Assembly: GCA_015178975.1 (NCBI GenBank)
Contig: WHVD01000175.1
Location: 62,001-126,000 of the forward strand
Source: Hysterangium stoloniferum
Lineage: Eukaryota; Basidiomycota; Agaricomycetes; Hysterangiales; Hysterangiaceae
DNA: 64,000 bases
Direction: 5' to 3'
Under the pieces are notes generated by a model, which worked only from the letters and a program-made list of their open reading frames with translations, did no database searches and was not told the DNA's origin. Both the position numbers and the translations under genes were made by a program. Below are positions 45,001 through 57,959 of this stretch, piece after piece (the first letter of the stretch is position 1; every line of letters begins with the position of its first letter).

Positions 45001-45791
45001 TGGCAGTCTCTTTAAAGCGGACTCTGTTCGCCAATTCGAAAAAAAGGGGTGTGGATGAGGTTTCCCCACTAGTTATCACTGAAGATGATAGGAGTCAGCA
45101 CCGAAAACTGTCCTACGATACCTCACCATGTTTTTTGAGCATTGGCAGGGAAGTGCCTATTTCTGGATACACATCTCTAGGGCGGACAGGATATACGGCA
45201 TTGATTCCTGCCTCGTCCAGCTCCTCAATAGGACAAGGGGGGAAGAATTGGAATTCTCCCACTTTGAATATACGGATGGGTCAGGCTTCATTTAGTGACA
45301 GGATTCCTTCAAGTAGTGCTGGACCATCGATCATGGCACAACAACAGCGGTCTATTACTGCAGAGGGGGACTTTGAACGATTTGGAAATGAGCTTGAAGG
45401 CCTAATGTGAATGTTGAAGGGGTCTTGCATGATTTGTTGTTTAATACACAAAGATTGGCATCAAGAACATACTGCACGACATTGTCCTAGGCATCAACAT
45501 CGACTGTCTGACTTTTTGGATGTGCTTCAGACGCATCGTTGCCCCCCGAAATCGCAGATGTGTTATGGATGCTTAATGTGGACAGGTGTTAAAAAATTCC
45601 AACATGGCATGTCAAAAACAGGCAAGGAATGTGTGTATCCAGACATCCTTCCACCACTTTTATGGGTGATCTGGGAACATGAGGAGACTCGTAACGGAGT
45701 TGTTGCAGAGTTTGAGCCAAAGACTGCAGGGGGGATACCTGTAGGTTCTAGAAAAGAAATGGAGGAGTGGCTTTTATGTTCACCAGGATGA
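44970..45791 (+). pseudogene. C-terminal cysteine/histidine-rich part of TLH-type helicase gene
   Basis: 44970-45410 and 45411-45791 are the same frame, separated only by TGA at 45408-45410 (LM, stop, MLKGSCMICC). The second part has CMICC, H-x4-H-x3-C spacing (HQEHTARHC) and CYGCLMW, a layout often seen at the end of these helicase proteins, probably zinc-binding. The stop sits where an arginine codon CGA could have become TGA. Confidence 0.55.
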
Positions 45792-46149
45792 GGAGAGTTT
45801 CCAAAGATCTCTCAGGTGTTGGTATGGATATTCAGGGACTTGATTTAAGATGGCCGGGGGAGCTTTAGAAAGGAAAAAGTCAGATCTTGTGCGTTTAGCG
45901 TCGATGTCACCCGGTACAGCAATGGCAGGGTTGTTATTACGCGGGACACCTGATGACAATCATAACTCTCACCCATTCAGGCACATCCCTCCCCACACCT
46001 ACACCAATACAATCACGGCCACCTTAACTGTATCCTCATCTTCTCCTGTTAAAGTAACCATGCTCTCAACGCCAACATTGGCATCCTCCACACTGAAAAA
46101 TGTGCCGTTGTTGGTGTCATCTGTGGCTGATACATGATGTGAATTGTCA
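45792..46149. other. Spacer between helicase remnant and satellite array 3
   Basis: A 95-aa ORF (45850-46137) of Ser/Thr/Pro-rich text has no recognisable domain. Nothing else supported. Confidence 0.35.
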
Positions 46150-48270
46150 TCTTCTGAGGATCAAGTCGCTCCAATAACATTCATCTCTTACCATGAAGCC
46201 CATTTTGCAACGTGAGTCCCATTTTGTCTATTTTGCCTACGAATTCCTATGCTAATGATGACTTTAATTCTTTCTGTAGTTACTCCCCGCCTCAACACCA
46301 GTTGGCCTTTCTTCCCGTTCATGCATGACTCCATCCATCTCATTTTCACCCCTGGTGCACAATCACAGTAAGCTCGCATTCGTTTTATTCATTCATTTTA
46401 TTAATCTCTATCACAGCTGTTCACTGATGTCATATGGGCCCGGCACTCCCCCGCTTAGCTTACAGGGACCATATGATGTCATGTTGAGTGGTACACTTTG
46501 TATCTTTTTTATTTCCCTGGATGTGGGACACCAACCCAAGTCCCTCTACTAACATTCGTCTCTTACTGTGAAGGCCAGTTTGGAGTGTGAGTCCCATTTT
46601 GTCCATTTTGCCTACAAATTCCTATGCTAACAATGACTTTAATTCTTTCTGTAGTTACTCCCCGCCTCAACACCAGTTGGCCTTTCTTCCCATTCATGCA
46701 TGACTCCATCCATCTCATTTTCACCCCTGGTGCACAATCACAGTAAGCTCGCATTCGTTTTATTCATTCATTTTATTAATCTCTATCACAGCTGTTCACT
46801 GACGTCATATGGGCCCGGCGCTCCCCCACTTAGCTTACAGGGACCATATGATGTCATGTTGAGTGGTACACTTTGTATCTTTTTTATTTCCCTGGATGTG
46901 GGACACCAAACCAAGTCCCTCCAATAACATTCGTCTCTTACTGTGAAGGCCAGTTTGGAGCGTGAGTCCCATTTTGTCCATTTTGCCTACAAATTCCTAT
47001 GCTAACTATGACTTTAATTCTTTCTGTAGTTACTCCCTGCCTCAACACTAATGGGCCTTTCTTCCCATTCATGCATGACTGCATCCACCTCATTTTCATG
47101 CCTGGTGAAAAATCACGGTAAGCTCGCTTTGACATTATTCATTCTTTTATTAATCTCTACCACAGCTGTTCACCCTGCAGTGATGTCATATGGGCCCGGT
47201 GCTCCCCTGCTTAGCTTACAGGGACCATATGACATCATGTTGAGTGGTACACCTTGTATCATTTTTTATTTCCCTGGATGTGGGACACCAAACCAAGTCC
47301 CTCCAATAACATTTGTCTCTTACTGTGAAGGCCAGTTTGGAGTGTGAGTCCCATTTTGTCCGTTTTGCCTACGAATTCCTATGCTAACTATGACTTTAAT
47401 TCTTCCTGTAGTTACTCCCTGCCTCAACACTAATGGGCCTTTCTTCCCGTTCATGCATGACTGCATCCACCTCATTTTCATGCCTGGTGAAAAATCACGG
47501 TAAGCTCGCTTTGACATTATTCATTCTTTTATTAATCTCTACCACAGCTGTTCACCCTGCAGTGACGTCATATGGGCCTGGCACTCCCCCGCTTAGCCTA
47601 CAGGGACCATATGATGTCATGTTGAGTGGTACACTTTGTATCGTTTTTATTCCCCTGGATGTGGGACACCAAACCAAGTCGCTCCGATAACATTTGTCTC
47701 TTACCATGAAGGCCAGTTTGCCGGGCCCACCCGCTTAGCTTACAGGGACCATATGACATCATGGTGAGGGGTATACCTCATATATTTTTTATTCCACTGC
47801 ATCTGGGTCACCAAACCAAATAACCTGAGTGACGTTTGTATCTTACCATTTTGGAACGTCAGTCCCATTTTGTCCTTTTTGCTTACGAATTCCTATACTA
47901 ACTATGACTTTAATTCTTTCCGTAGTTACTCCCCGCCTCAACACTAGGGAGCCTTTCTTCCCATTCATGCATGACTGCATCCACCTCATTTTCATCCTTG
48001 GTGAAAATTCATGGTATGCTCGCTTTGACTTTATTCATTCTTTTATTAATCTCTATCACAGCTGTTCACCCTGCAGTGACGTCATATGGGCCCAGCGCTC
48101 CCCCGCTTAGCTTATGAAATCATGGTGATATCTTTTTTATTCCCCTGGATCTGGGACACCAAACCAAGTGGCTTGAGTCGCGTTCGTATTTTAACATGAA
48201 GGCCGTTTTTGAACGTGAGTCCCATTTTGTCCTTTTTGCTTGCAAATTCTATGACTTTAATCTTTCTTTT
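46150..48270 (+). repeat. Satellite array 3 (about 375-385-bp unit, ~6 copies)
   Basis: Palindrome cores near 46425, 46801, 47184, 47566, 47730 (partial unit) and 48078. The first two full units each contain an 88-nt and a 170-nt segment bounded by perfect splice-like sites (CTGTAG / CAGTAAGC and TCACAG / GTGAGT), total 258 nt, a multiple of three; later units differ by a few bases. A CTAAC branch-site-like motif sits about 20-25 nt before each CTGTAG. Confidence 0.9.
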
Positions 48271-48279
48271 CCACATGCA

Positions 48280-49600
48280 TTCTCTTTTTCTGCATCTACC
48301 CACCACCCATCTCTTCTAAGTATATCCTCGTATCAGCCTTTATCAATAAGGTTACTTGCATATTTGGTAATCGAAACAACATACACTTCTACAGGATAGC
48401 AAGGGAGTGACACAAATTAAGCAACCAGGAAACTCTTATTTAAACATTCCGAGCCAATTTGATCAAAAAACTTGATATTCATTGCATAGTTTTAATTCTC
48501 TTCTGTGAGTTACTTTGACTGGAAAGGGGGCATCCTAGCTTTCAGTGAATCGACCATTGACCCAATATAACATTCCACAACATCCCATCGCACAGCTACA
48601 TCACCCTTCCAGCACAGCATGCTTTCCAATAATCATCGGTCTGAGTTATTATCAGAGAGAGTGAGGTATTGGCGAATATAGTCCAATTGCAAAGAATTGT
48701 GTTTCATGAAACACTCAATGATCAGTGTAGACCTGCAAACTACTGCCAGTGCTTAAGATATCAAGAGAGAGCTAGGAGTACCTTTTGAGGGGATGTTTAT
48801 GGAGGAAAAGGATGAATATAATATATATATTACAGACCTACTTGATTATACCTATAGAATAAGGAGATCTGAAAAATCGAGCCAAGGAATTCCAAGTTCC
48901 ATATTAGCAGAAGAAAATGAATTGGAAAATCAAAACAACGAATCTATTAAAATCTACAAAAATTACTGATGAGTGACTTTGCCCAAAAATAAATAGTGTC
49001 AGAATATGCAGGTGTTATCCAAAGAATAATTTACCTTGGTGATCTGAAGAGTTCTATCTGTTAGAGTATGATACTACAGCTCTAACACAGTCTATTATGA
49101 TCTCCATATTTTTCTGATATTTGTAGTATTTTTCCCAGCACTGTAGGTGCAGTATTGAGTGAGTTACCTTAGGTCGGTACCTCCTGTATAGGTGCTTAGA
49201 TAAGCACCTAGTAGTATAGTCCGTGGGAAAGTCTCCTTAGTGTTTACTTTCCAATCACACTCACAGGTATGGCTTTACAGTTGAATATACTTAGTGTTTA
49301 CTTTCCAATCACACTCACAGGGGTGTTCTGCAAAGTGTTATTCAACTGTTTCAACACTATCTCATTGGAGTTAATAGCTCATGTTGATATCTATAAGTTC
49401 CTGACCTGACATGTATTTTTAGTCACATGCTGGAGCATGTCTAATCAGAAAATCTAAGCATACAAACATACATGGGAAGAGGAATACTCAAAACTGACCA
49501 ACCCACCCAAACTCTGAAAACAATCCCATCCAGATTAAGTTTAACAGTTTTGTTATCCCATTCTAAGTGCTTAAAACAATACTATTGTGTGTAAGAGTTG
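48280..49600. other. No gene recognised; short direct repeat
   Basis: AT-rich. A 32-base phrase starting CTTAGTGTTTACTTTCC occurs at about 49229 and 49287. A TGTTAGAG...CTCTAACA inverted pair lies at 49058-49090. Possibly LTR debris. Confidence 0.35.
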
Positions 49601-49607
49601 ATAGAAA

Positions 49608-49994
49608 TCATACATATATATACTTCTCCACCACCATAGCACAAGGGGGCATATAGGGCCTTTCTTGCCCAGTAGGATTTGCGGGAATAATCCCACGGCT
49701 CACTACCAGCCAGTCCTCAGGGTGGCCACCTTGGATACCTTCACCTTGCCTATCTACACCCTGTCCATTCACAATTTGTGTTTCCTTTCTAGGTTCTTGA
49801 AACACTTCCAGTTGTTGATTCCATACCTTCATCAAATTGTGGTATTGCTGATCTTTTAGAGCCTCAGAGCTAATACAATTCCAAATCAAATCCCACTTCA
49901 TAACACATCTGTATCTTTCATTAAAGTCTAATCCACAAATCTTGCTATACTCTGGGACAAGCATCCACACTTTTATTTTTCCCAGTTTTGCCAT
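49608..49994 (-). CDS. Unrecognised ORF, 128 aa
   Basis: Reads MAKLGKIKVWMLVPEYSK, VMKWDLIWNCISSEALK and SRGIIPANPTGQERPYMP. Its 3' part resembles the strand opposite to 6600-6770 and 39470-39640 in the inverted arms, so this is a family of dispersed remnants rather than a unique gene. No domain recognised. Confidence 0.25.
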   Translation of the reverse strand: MAKLGKIKVWMLVPEYSKICGLDFNERYRCVMKWDLIWNCISSEALKDQQYHNLMKVWNQQLEVFQEPRKETQIVNGQGVDRQGEGIQGGHPEDWLVVSRGIIPANPTGQERPYMPPCAMVVEKYIYV

Positions 49995-50945
49995 TTTTCT
50001 AGATTCCTGGAGATTCTGTCCCAGTGTTCAAAACCAGGATCCCCACTCATTGTTCTTTGCACAGAAAAAAAAATTTTATGATGGATCATATTTTGTTACT
50101 CTGCCTGTCCTGATAAGTAAGCTTCGCTTCTCCCTCTTACATCTTACCATAGTCTTACCTTTATTTTTACCACTTTATCCTCCCGCTCATCACCACATTC
50201 CCAAACAAATGGGACACCAAAAATTACCTCAGTTCCTTTTCTTTTTTGAGGGCTTTATTCACACATTTATCAAATAATTTGTGCATGGTGCATTCACAAA
50301 TATAGCACAGGGTTTCCATCAAAATACAGCTGGTGCTTGAATAATCAATCTAAGCAATAGGGAGAAATACAACCAGGTGGTTACTGCAATGGACAATAGA
50401 AATTTAACAAGTTTTGATCTGTATAATATAGATCTCACCCCTTCAGCTACATATCATGCCTATTCCTCTCCGCAACTCCATTTTGCTGTGACAACTACAG
50501 GGCACCCATCACAATTGAACTGTACAGCACATCCTCTTCCCTTCCTTATACACCACCTTGACCCAATAATATGTCCCTCCCCCACTGTCCCAGAGGCTCT
50601 AACTGTACTGTCTTGCACTGGACGAACAGACCACTCCCACTTTAAATCCTTCCAGGCAATGTCCCTGAGTTAGTGGGCTGCCAGTAGGTAAAGTCTTCCA
50701 GTCATTCTTAATATTTTCTATGCTGACATGCATAAAGTGCTGGTCTTTCAATTGAGATCCTCAAAAATGTTATTAACATCACTGTTGCAGAAGTCTGATT
50801 TATTTTGCCTATATTTCAAGTGTAATCTAACATCCAAAACCAAGGGACAATAACAATACAAATCAGAGAAGAATTTCATCTGCAAGCAATCATAATGCAT
50901 GATAAGCTACCACTAGTGCGAATACATTAAAAGTTTGAATGATTC
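49995..50945. other. No gene recognised; dispersed repeat at right
   Basis: 50650-50760 resembles 26320-26420. Other short ORFs lack support. Confidence 0.35.
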
Positions 50946-53275
50946 CTAAAGCTCAGTGTTGAAAATATCATCAAATACTTGGAAGGTAAGGTGTCCATTT
51001 AAAGTTTCATGATCGAATGATGGCATAGGCAAACCGGGTGCCCAATTTTCCAGATCCAGATCATGGCGAGTATGCTCCGTGTAACCATTAAAAATAGCCC
51101 CATGCAAAGAGGTAAGGTGCCCTTTCAAGGAAGCGAATTGGGGGGTGAGCGTGGGAAGTGATTTGGAAATAAAGAGGGCCTTCCTCGCCCTTAGGCTATT
51201 GCCACCTAATGTTAACCATTCCTCTAGCGGCAGATTGTCAATTTCTTTACCGTTCTGATAACGAGCTGTGAAAAACATCAAGACATGAAAAAATGACTCG
51301 AGGTCATGTCAGTACAAGTGCTTAACAGGTGAACTTGGGTCCATCAAATCAATGGACATAAAAGGTCGCGTTCCCGTTCGCTATTTTGATTCTAGATGGT
51401 TTTCTGTCCCATCCACATAGCATGCCATATCGAAATCATTTAAAACACCAAAAATCTCATCCTTTTCACGTCGAAACATCAAGTTCCCAAGACTGATGTC
51501 ACAATGAAGGATTTTTGCCATTCTGTATAATTAATCATGGGCTACAATTCCACATCAGGAAATATATGGCATGTGTTATGAAACAACCAACTCACCCTTC
51601 AAGGTTTGATGAAACACATCCTTTACTTGCCTGGCATCCTTCAGCTCCCTAAGGGGAAAAAGCTCATTTTGAAGAAGAATCCTCAATTCCCAAAGCTCAT
51701 ACTTATTGGGCTCCTTCGAATTCAAAAACGTAATGATTCGGCAATGAGCATCCTTTGTATCGGGGGGCAAGGTGTGGGAATATAAAATCCTAGGAAGATG
51801 CTTTTGAACCCAATAATGCTTTCCATGAGAGGAGGCGATGTCAAGTGCCCGGTAGATATATATCCATTCTGGTGTTCTTTTCTGACTTGGCCAGCTGACT
51901 TTGAGAACGGCGACAGGGGACCAAGATGTGGCATCAACTCTGAAAACATACGTGCCACACCTGATTAATGCATGTTGGCGAAAGATAATATTTTGTACAG
52001 TGACTGTGGGGCCATCTGGGAGTTGCAGTTGTTCTCCAACAAACAGCCTTGTGAAAGGCTGCCTAGCACTGTTGTGTTTTGTTTTGAGAAAGGGATATAA
52101 ATTTCAGGGTGATTTCAGTTGCAAGATGGTGCCCTCGGGGATCCAGCCTACTGTATGCTATTAGCATTCCAACAAATGTCGTCCTATCTGTAATAAAGTC
52201 CAGTGGTTGTGATCGGACGGTCAGGCCAATTTTAAAATCGGTAATCAAATAACTGATGATATGATTCAGTAGATTCCCATTCGAGAACATCTCGAGTGCA
52301 TAACCGGTGCACTGCAGATCAGTCTCATCAATTTCAATACCAACCTTGGTCCTTTTTGACACTTGCTCCGAATTGCTAGATGAAGACCGCTTCTTCTGAG
52401 ACTCAGAGCTATATAGTTTCATGTCTTGATCCGTTTCTTGTGTGTGCCTCATTGTGGCCGATATTGTACTGCAATGAGTAGGAAGGAGTAAGTTGTTTGA
52501 CTTTGAATTAGACGAACTAGCTCTCGCTGGGATCTGCTCTTCACTCAGAGTGTTTGTTTTACTAGTCGATTCTACTGGGACAGGTCAGGAAGTGCTTGGT
52601 TCACTAGTCAATTCTACTCGGACAGGTCAGGATAGACTTACCTGTCTTAGAAGAAAGTTTCCTGGATCCATTGGACTTCAGGTATTCTGTGAGGCTTTTC
52701 ACAGCCAGCTTGAATTCCCAGAAATCCAATACCTCGCCCCAGTGGAAGGCATCAATCCTTTCTGGCCCATTCTTTGACAAGTTATCGGGGTGAATTCTTC
52801 CTCCTTGGCCAAATGCCTTTGTAAGCACCCCCAATACATCCGGCGTATGTGCAGCATACGATCCCCAGATCAGGGTTCCATCATTGCAACACAGCCGTCT
52901 ATGTTTCAACCCTATTTCATTGAAGCCATGGTTGACCATTTCCGAAAAAGGAGCATAACGCTCAGATTCATCAGAGACTGGCTCACTGTACTTGTCCATG
53001 AGCTTTTTGAAGCCTTTGGTCTCAAGGATTCTGTCCACTTGTGCCATGGCCTCTGGGTCAAGTTTGAAGTTAAGGATGTGTTCTAAAAATTCTTCAAACT
53101 CGATTGTGGCACAATTCTGGAGATCTTGGCGAAGATATGGATAGTAGTCCGACACTTTAGTCTTTATATGGAAAGCTGAATTACTTCCAGACCCTCGGCT
53201 GAGGGGTGTGTTGTGTATGGAGGGACTCAGAGCCTTGGTCTGTGAGGGAGGTGTTATAGGTCTTATGCAGGCCAT
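50946..53275 (-). pseudogene. FunK1-type (fungal-type) protein kinase, copy 1, with nonsense changes
   Basis: N-terminal domain: MACIRPITPPSQTK (ATG at 53275), MDKYSEPVSDESERYAPF, LIWGSYAAH and FHWGEVLDFWEFKLAV. Middle exons at 52063-52452, 51722-51958 and 51576-51770. The kinase core reads ILHCDISLGNLMFRREKDE (catalytic loop), FGVLNDFDMACYVD (DFD in place of DFG, usual in this family), RTGTRPFMSIDLMD, then HDLESFFHVLMFFTARY and EEWLTLG. Two stops interrupt it: TAG at 51381-51383 before RTGTRP, and TGA at 51309-51311 where the family has Tyr-Arg-His. The join at 51510-51600 does not keep frame with the sites I found. FunK1 kinases are expanded in Agaricomycetes; their role is poorly known. 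Confidence 0.8.
52560..52645 (+). repeat. Short direct duplication in a FunK1 intron
   Basis: A unit with ACTAGTC, ATTCTACT and GGACAGGTCAGGA is present twice in tandem, between two exons of the kinase pseudogene. Confidence 0.6.
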
Positions 53276-53308
53276 GACAGTTGACAAGGTGTGGTGTGGT
53301 ATATACAC

Positions 53309-54365
53309 CTCAGACTTCGGACTTTAAAAAATCGCATCTGAGCTTAATTGCCCAAACTACATAAAAATCTAAATTTGCCCAAACAAATGCCCAGCCCCTC
53401 CTAATGATTCACATTGAATGATCAAATCAGTAGACATTGTCATGGCCCAAAGGGTGATGCAAGTAGCCGTGAAGGCTATGAGCAAACTGCAGGGGGGTTT
53501 GGGTGCAGAGGTTTGGTTTTAATGATGATTGGGAGGATGCTTAAAGATATCAAAGTGAGGAGGAGTCCATGCTGATGGGATGTTGTTATGAAGGAAAAGA
53601 TGAATATAATATATATTATTGTCATCCACAGTGGGCCGGTCCACTTCCCTAATTTCATACATAAAATACATACAAGGGGGGGGGGTAGACATATAATTTG
53701 GTGGAAGGGGTTTTTGGATAAACCCTAATTTGTGGGGAAAAAAGATGGATTTTTTGTGTGCATGTGTGGAAATAATACATATATATAATATAATATAATA
53801 TACAATATTTGGAGACTTCAAAAGACTGAGATGAGACATCTTGGCAGTGAACTGATTTTGGAGTGTGTAATGGATTTTCTGAAGAGGATCTACCTGCAAA
53901 TTCTTCCTACTTTTCATCAGGAAAGCAGTAAGAATCACTCCCTGTAAGCTAAGCGGGGGAGCGCTGGGGCCATATGACGTCCCCGTGTTAAACCGGTGGT
54001 AGATGTATATTTAGAAATTGGGCACTAGTACAGGGACAGATGCCCTGCATTGACGCCCATCTCAGAGGGGATTCATTTTCTAGTGGCATCACGACTTCAC
54101 AGGGCTAAGTCCTAATTTTTGCTGGAAAAAAAAAAGACAGGTAAAGGTTATGTGATGTATATATGTAGGCATGTATCAAAATAATTCATACATATATACA
54201 TATATATAATATAGAAAGAGTAGGCATATAATTTTGATGGGTTCTAGGCAGTAACACAGTGACATCATATGGGCCCAGTGCTCCCGGGAGGGGCACTGCC
54301 TTCCTTACATAATGCAAAGTGGCTTGTAAGACTTTCCTCTCTCTGAAGACCAGATCCAGAAAATA
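53309..54365. other. Spacer between two divergent FunK1 genes; isolated palindrome half-sites
   Basis: Includes satellite core fragments near 53940-53985 (CTAAGCGGGGGAGCGC, then CCATATGACGTC) and 54255-54290 (TGACATCATATGGGCCC), and the dispersed motif GGGCACTAGTACAGGGAC...GCCCATCTCAGAGGGG at 54020-54075. Simple AT repeats (ATATATA) at 53770-53800 and 54190-54215. Both FunK1 genes probably use promoters in this interval. Confidence 0.5.
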
Positions 54366-57309
54366 TATGAACACCTCGTGAAAAAAGGGCTGTATGACGT
54401 GGAAGTTAAGAGATGGAAAAATATGCCAAGATCTCAATCAGACAAAGAGGATATGTACCCCCGTTTTGTGGAGATTGCCAATGCCATCAATGATTATGCC
54501 GAGTCCATGGAGTGGACAGAGGTGAAAGGTGGATGGCAGGATGTGCATAGTAGAGTGCCAAAGTCTACGTGTAATACGGCGCCATCAATACGGCCAGATT
54601 CTGTGTTTGCCTCTAAGAACAGTAACATGAGCAATCTCCAGAAAAAAATAGACGAGTTAAAGGCCAGGCAAGAAGCGAAAGAAAAAGAAATGGTTAGAAA
54701 TGACGAGGTATTAAGAGAAGAAATTAGAAAGGTGGAGTGTTTTTGCTTAAAGGATATATATATTATATTGACGGAATGCTTAGTTGGAAAATGACATGGT
54801 ATGGGATATTTTACTATGGATTATGGTTGGTTCTAACACCTTTTTAGACAAAAATCTCTCATGTTTGGTGGTTACAAGTATGCGCGGTCGTCGAAATGAA
54901 AGCGAAAGCAACGGGGAATGATAGCATGGAAGCATTGCAGCAGGTTTGCTGCTATATGTGACAGATGTTCTGGGAGCAGTTGGATAGACGTTTTGCTTTT
55001 GGATTTACACTTCGCTTTGATCAACTTTCTGTTTTCTTATGTGACCAGTCTGGGGTGGACGAGAGAGGCGATTAACATTCATACGGTGAGTTTTCAACTT
55101 TCCTCCTTTCTCACTGAACTTGACATGAACGATACTTAAGAGCCCAAAGAGTTTGATTTGAGTAATTGGCAGCTTCTCTATCCTCAAGCCTCATGAACTT
55201 GGTTGGGATCCTAGTATGAAAATTTATTATCCAGAAAACAGGCGTCATCTATTGCTTCCCTCTTACGAATTTCCATTTGAAAGGGTGAAAATGGGGTTGA
55301 GCCCTTACCGACTGAAATGGGTTATTAATTCAGCTGGGGCCCACCTTGGGGCATGTGAGGATTTTCTCACTGTACGTGCAATTAGTATTGTGGGCTCTGA
55401 AGTCATGTGTGGATGAGCGAGTATTGCATGGGAAGTTGTCAAGCTACTGGACCGTCAGAGGCGTGATAAGGTATGTGTAACAGTTTAATGTAATGTTTGG
55501 ACTGGTTCGACTTTTAATAGAAAGTGTATGTTTTGAAACAAGGCTGGCAGCAGTTTGAAGAGTTACAGTCAATCTCGGGTTAGCCCTTTGATGTGAGGGT
55601 GCATTGGATGGCAGGTCTATACCAAGGTCGAATTTATTCCTCCGAGCACGTGTTGTCAAATGATGGTGTGCTGGACATTACTTTGGAACACATCTGCAAA
55701 GGTTTAGGTGGAAATAATGAGGAGCGACAATTGTCTATGCCAACTAGTAAACCCAAGGCTATCAACTCCCTCGTCCAGAATGATATTGATCAAGAGTCAA
55801 ACTTACATGAGCAAATTGTGATTCAAAATGGCCAATTCGAGTATCAAAGTCGGGATCCATACCTGGTGTCCCGTGTTTTTACTCGGATCATAATGGAAAC
55901 TTGGGGCTGGCCTATCAAGTACTTTAAGGATAACTTGGAGCTTCTGACTGTAATTCGAGATGTGGTGCAAGGTTCATTATTGTGCATATGTTTTTTTGTG
56001 ACAGTTTTATTGAAATGGTTGTTATGTGTTAGATCATAAGGATTTCTATCTCAGCGGTGTCCTTCATTGTGATGTTAGCATAGGAAACTCCTAATATGTC
56101 CCAGAGAAGGCAATAGATCAGAAGTATGTGGATGACTGATCGATCTTGACCATGGGAAGCAGACCTGGAAATTTTTGTCGACAAGTGAAATTCCTCCCAG
56201 GAAAGAACTAGACTGTGTTTTGGCAAATTCATATCACTTCACTTTTCAAGTTGAGGGTGTATTCGCTGAGGAAGATGTTGTTTGCACAGTGTTGGGTGTT
56301 TTTAATCTGAAGCTGACCCCTGCCGCAGACTATATTAAGGCTTCTCTGGATGGGGCATCTCGCAAAGTGACAAAAGAGGAGCCTTGTACCCTTGAAGATC
56401 TTCATTGGCAACATTTTGTACGTTTATACAAGTTCCTTTTGCTGATTGACTTGATGACTTGGCAGGTGGAAAAATTACCAATGTTCCAAGATCGAAGACC
56501 ACGACCAGGCTTCCAAACGGTGATTTTTCATCAGTTGACTTGATTTGTGCAGTATTTTGATATTCCTCTAAGGGCACAGTTCCATACATGAGCCATGAGG
56601 TACTTGCAAGGAATTATAGTAGGTTATATGCACAGACAGGGGATGGAAAGAAATGTGTACACGATGCTGCTAACGATATGGAGTCTTTTTTGTGGGTGAT
56701 AATTTACCTTGTGATAACGTGGGGATCTCCTGGAGGTTTCGTTGTGATGAACTGGATGCAGGTGACTTCCAGAACGTTGATTTGCATAAAGTGATCAATT
56801 GATTCTTCAATAATTTGGACAAGTTAGAGGTAGAAAAACAAAACCTATTCACAGTCTCTGGAGATGATGTCTCTGGAGAGGATGAAAATGGAGAAAGAAT
56901 CCTTGAGAATGATATACTCAAGAGTTTCCACCCATACTTCAAACCACTGAAGCGTTTAGTGTGGGACTGGTACAAACTACTTGTGATGGCTTTCCGATGG
57001 CGGGCATCTGAATATTGTTTTATCCACGATCAAGTCCTAGACCTTCTCACAAAGGAAATCGAAGCACTCAGGTCGGAAACTATGATGGACCATATGACGG
57101 ACCCTATATATGATCATAAAACTACTATTGAACTGGAACACCATCAGCAATGCCAAGATTTCATCTCGAACGCCTTTCTGGATATCGATTCTGTATCCGA
57201 CAATGAAAGTTTGGATGACGACAAAGATGGGAATGAGGATATCTCTCCTGATATGAGAACAGCCAAGTCCAAGTCTCGATCTGACACATACGCCAAGAAG
57301 GAGGTGTGA
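54366..57309 (+). pseudogene. FunK1-type (fungal-type) protein kinase, copy 2, heavily decayed
   Basis: In order: LYDVEVKRWKNMPRSQSD and a coiled coil (LQKKIDELKARQEAKEKE); VWWLQVCAVVEMKAKATG, QMFWEQLDRRFAFGFTLR; KIYYPENRRH; RDPYLVSRVFTRIIMETWGW; catalytic loop HCDVSIGN; LIDLDHGKQTWKF; YMSHEVLARNYSRLY; NDMESFLWVIIYLVI; ILKSFHPYFKPLKRLVWDWY. Stops: TGA at 54959-54961 (YM, stop, QMFWE; family has Arg), 55414-55416 (MCG, stop, ASIAWE) and 56133-56135 (CG, stop, LIDLDHGK). Frame changes occur near 55060 and 56098 (just after HCDVSIGN). The end of the gene keeps a long acidic, serine-rich tail to 57309. It is head-to-head with copy 1 and from a different subgroup, not a recent duplicate. Confidence 0.85.
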
Positions 57310-57950
57310 TTATGCCTAGGGAGGAAATGGGGGAAAATAGTGTCAGTGGGCCTGGAGTTCTCTAATGAGGTGTTGGTGACAGATGGTTTAGATGAGGGTG
57401 ATTTCTGGGTGTTAATCTGTGGATGATGGTTGTGATGAGAGAAAGGTATTAACTTGATGTGATTAAGGTCAATGAATATATACAAGAATTGGCAATGTGG
57501 ATGTAAGAGTCAAGGGTGTGCAAATAATCAACCTGGCGATGAGTGTGGGATATTGATAGGATTGCAGGCTCATGAGACGGGTCTGGATCACTGAGGGCTG
57601 GTGAGTAGAGCGACTTAATTATAAACTAAATTACTTATAAACTTACTTACAGTTTAGGTGCTGATGTTTTTTGAGGCGAGTGCACGATACCTCAGATGAT
57701 CTCACATTCAATCACGATATTCTTTATAGGAAAGACATGGATCACCTATTCTTTATATTAAATTTTAGTGATATTGGACATAATCTAGCTTCTCATTCTC
57801 AGGTTGTAGACTATATATTTAACAACTGGACAGGAAAATAAGATAGTAGATGGAAGCAGTAGTAATTAATATAATGAAGATAAGCTAATTTATGGTCAAT
57901 GGTCTTCATGCTACCTCTTTGATTGTTGAACAAGGCTAAATCTTGGATAG
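57310..57950. other. No gene recognised
   Basis: 3' flank of the FunK1 pseudogene; only chance ORFs seen. Confidence 0.4.
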
Positions 57951-57959
57951 TGAGTGGTC

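Noticed and set aside
46325..47690. Series of 75-98-aa ORFs in the satellite array
   Set aside because: They recur with the 375-bp period in unspliced sequence and cross the splice-like sites; not accepted as separate genes, though short spliced peptides remain possible.
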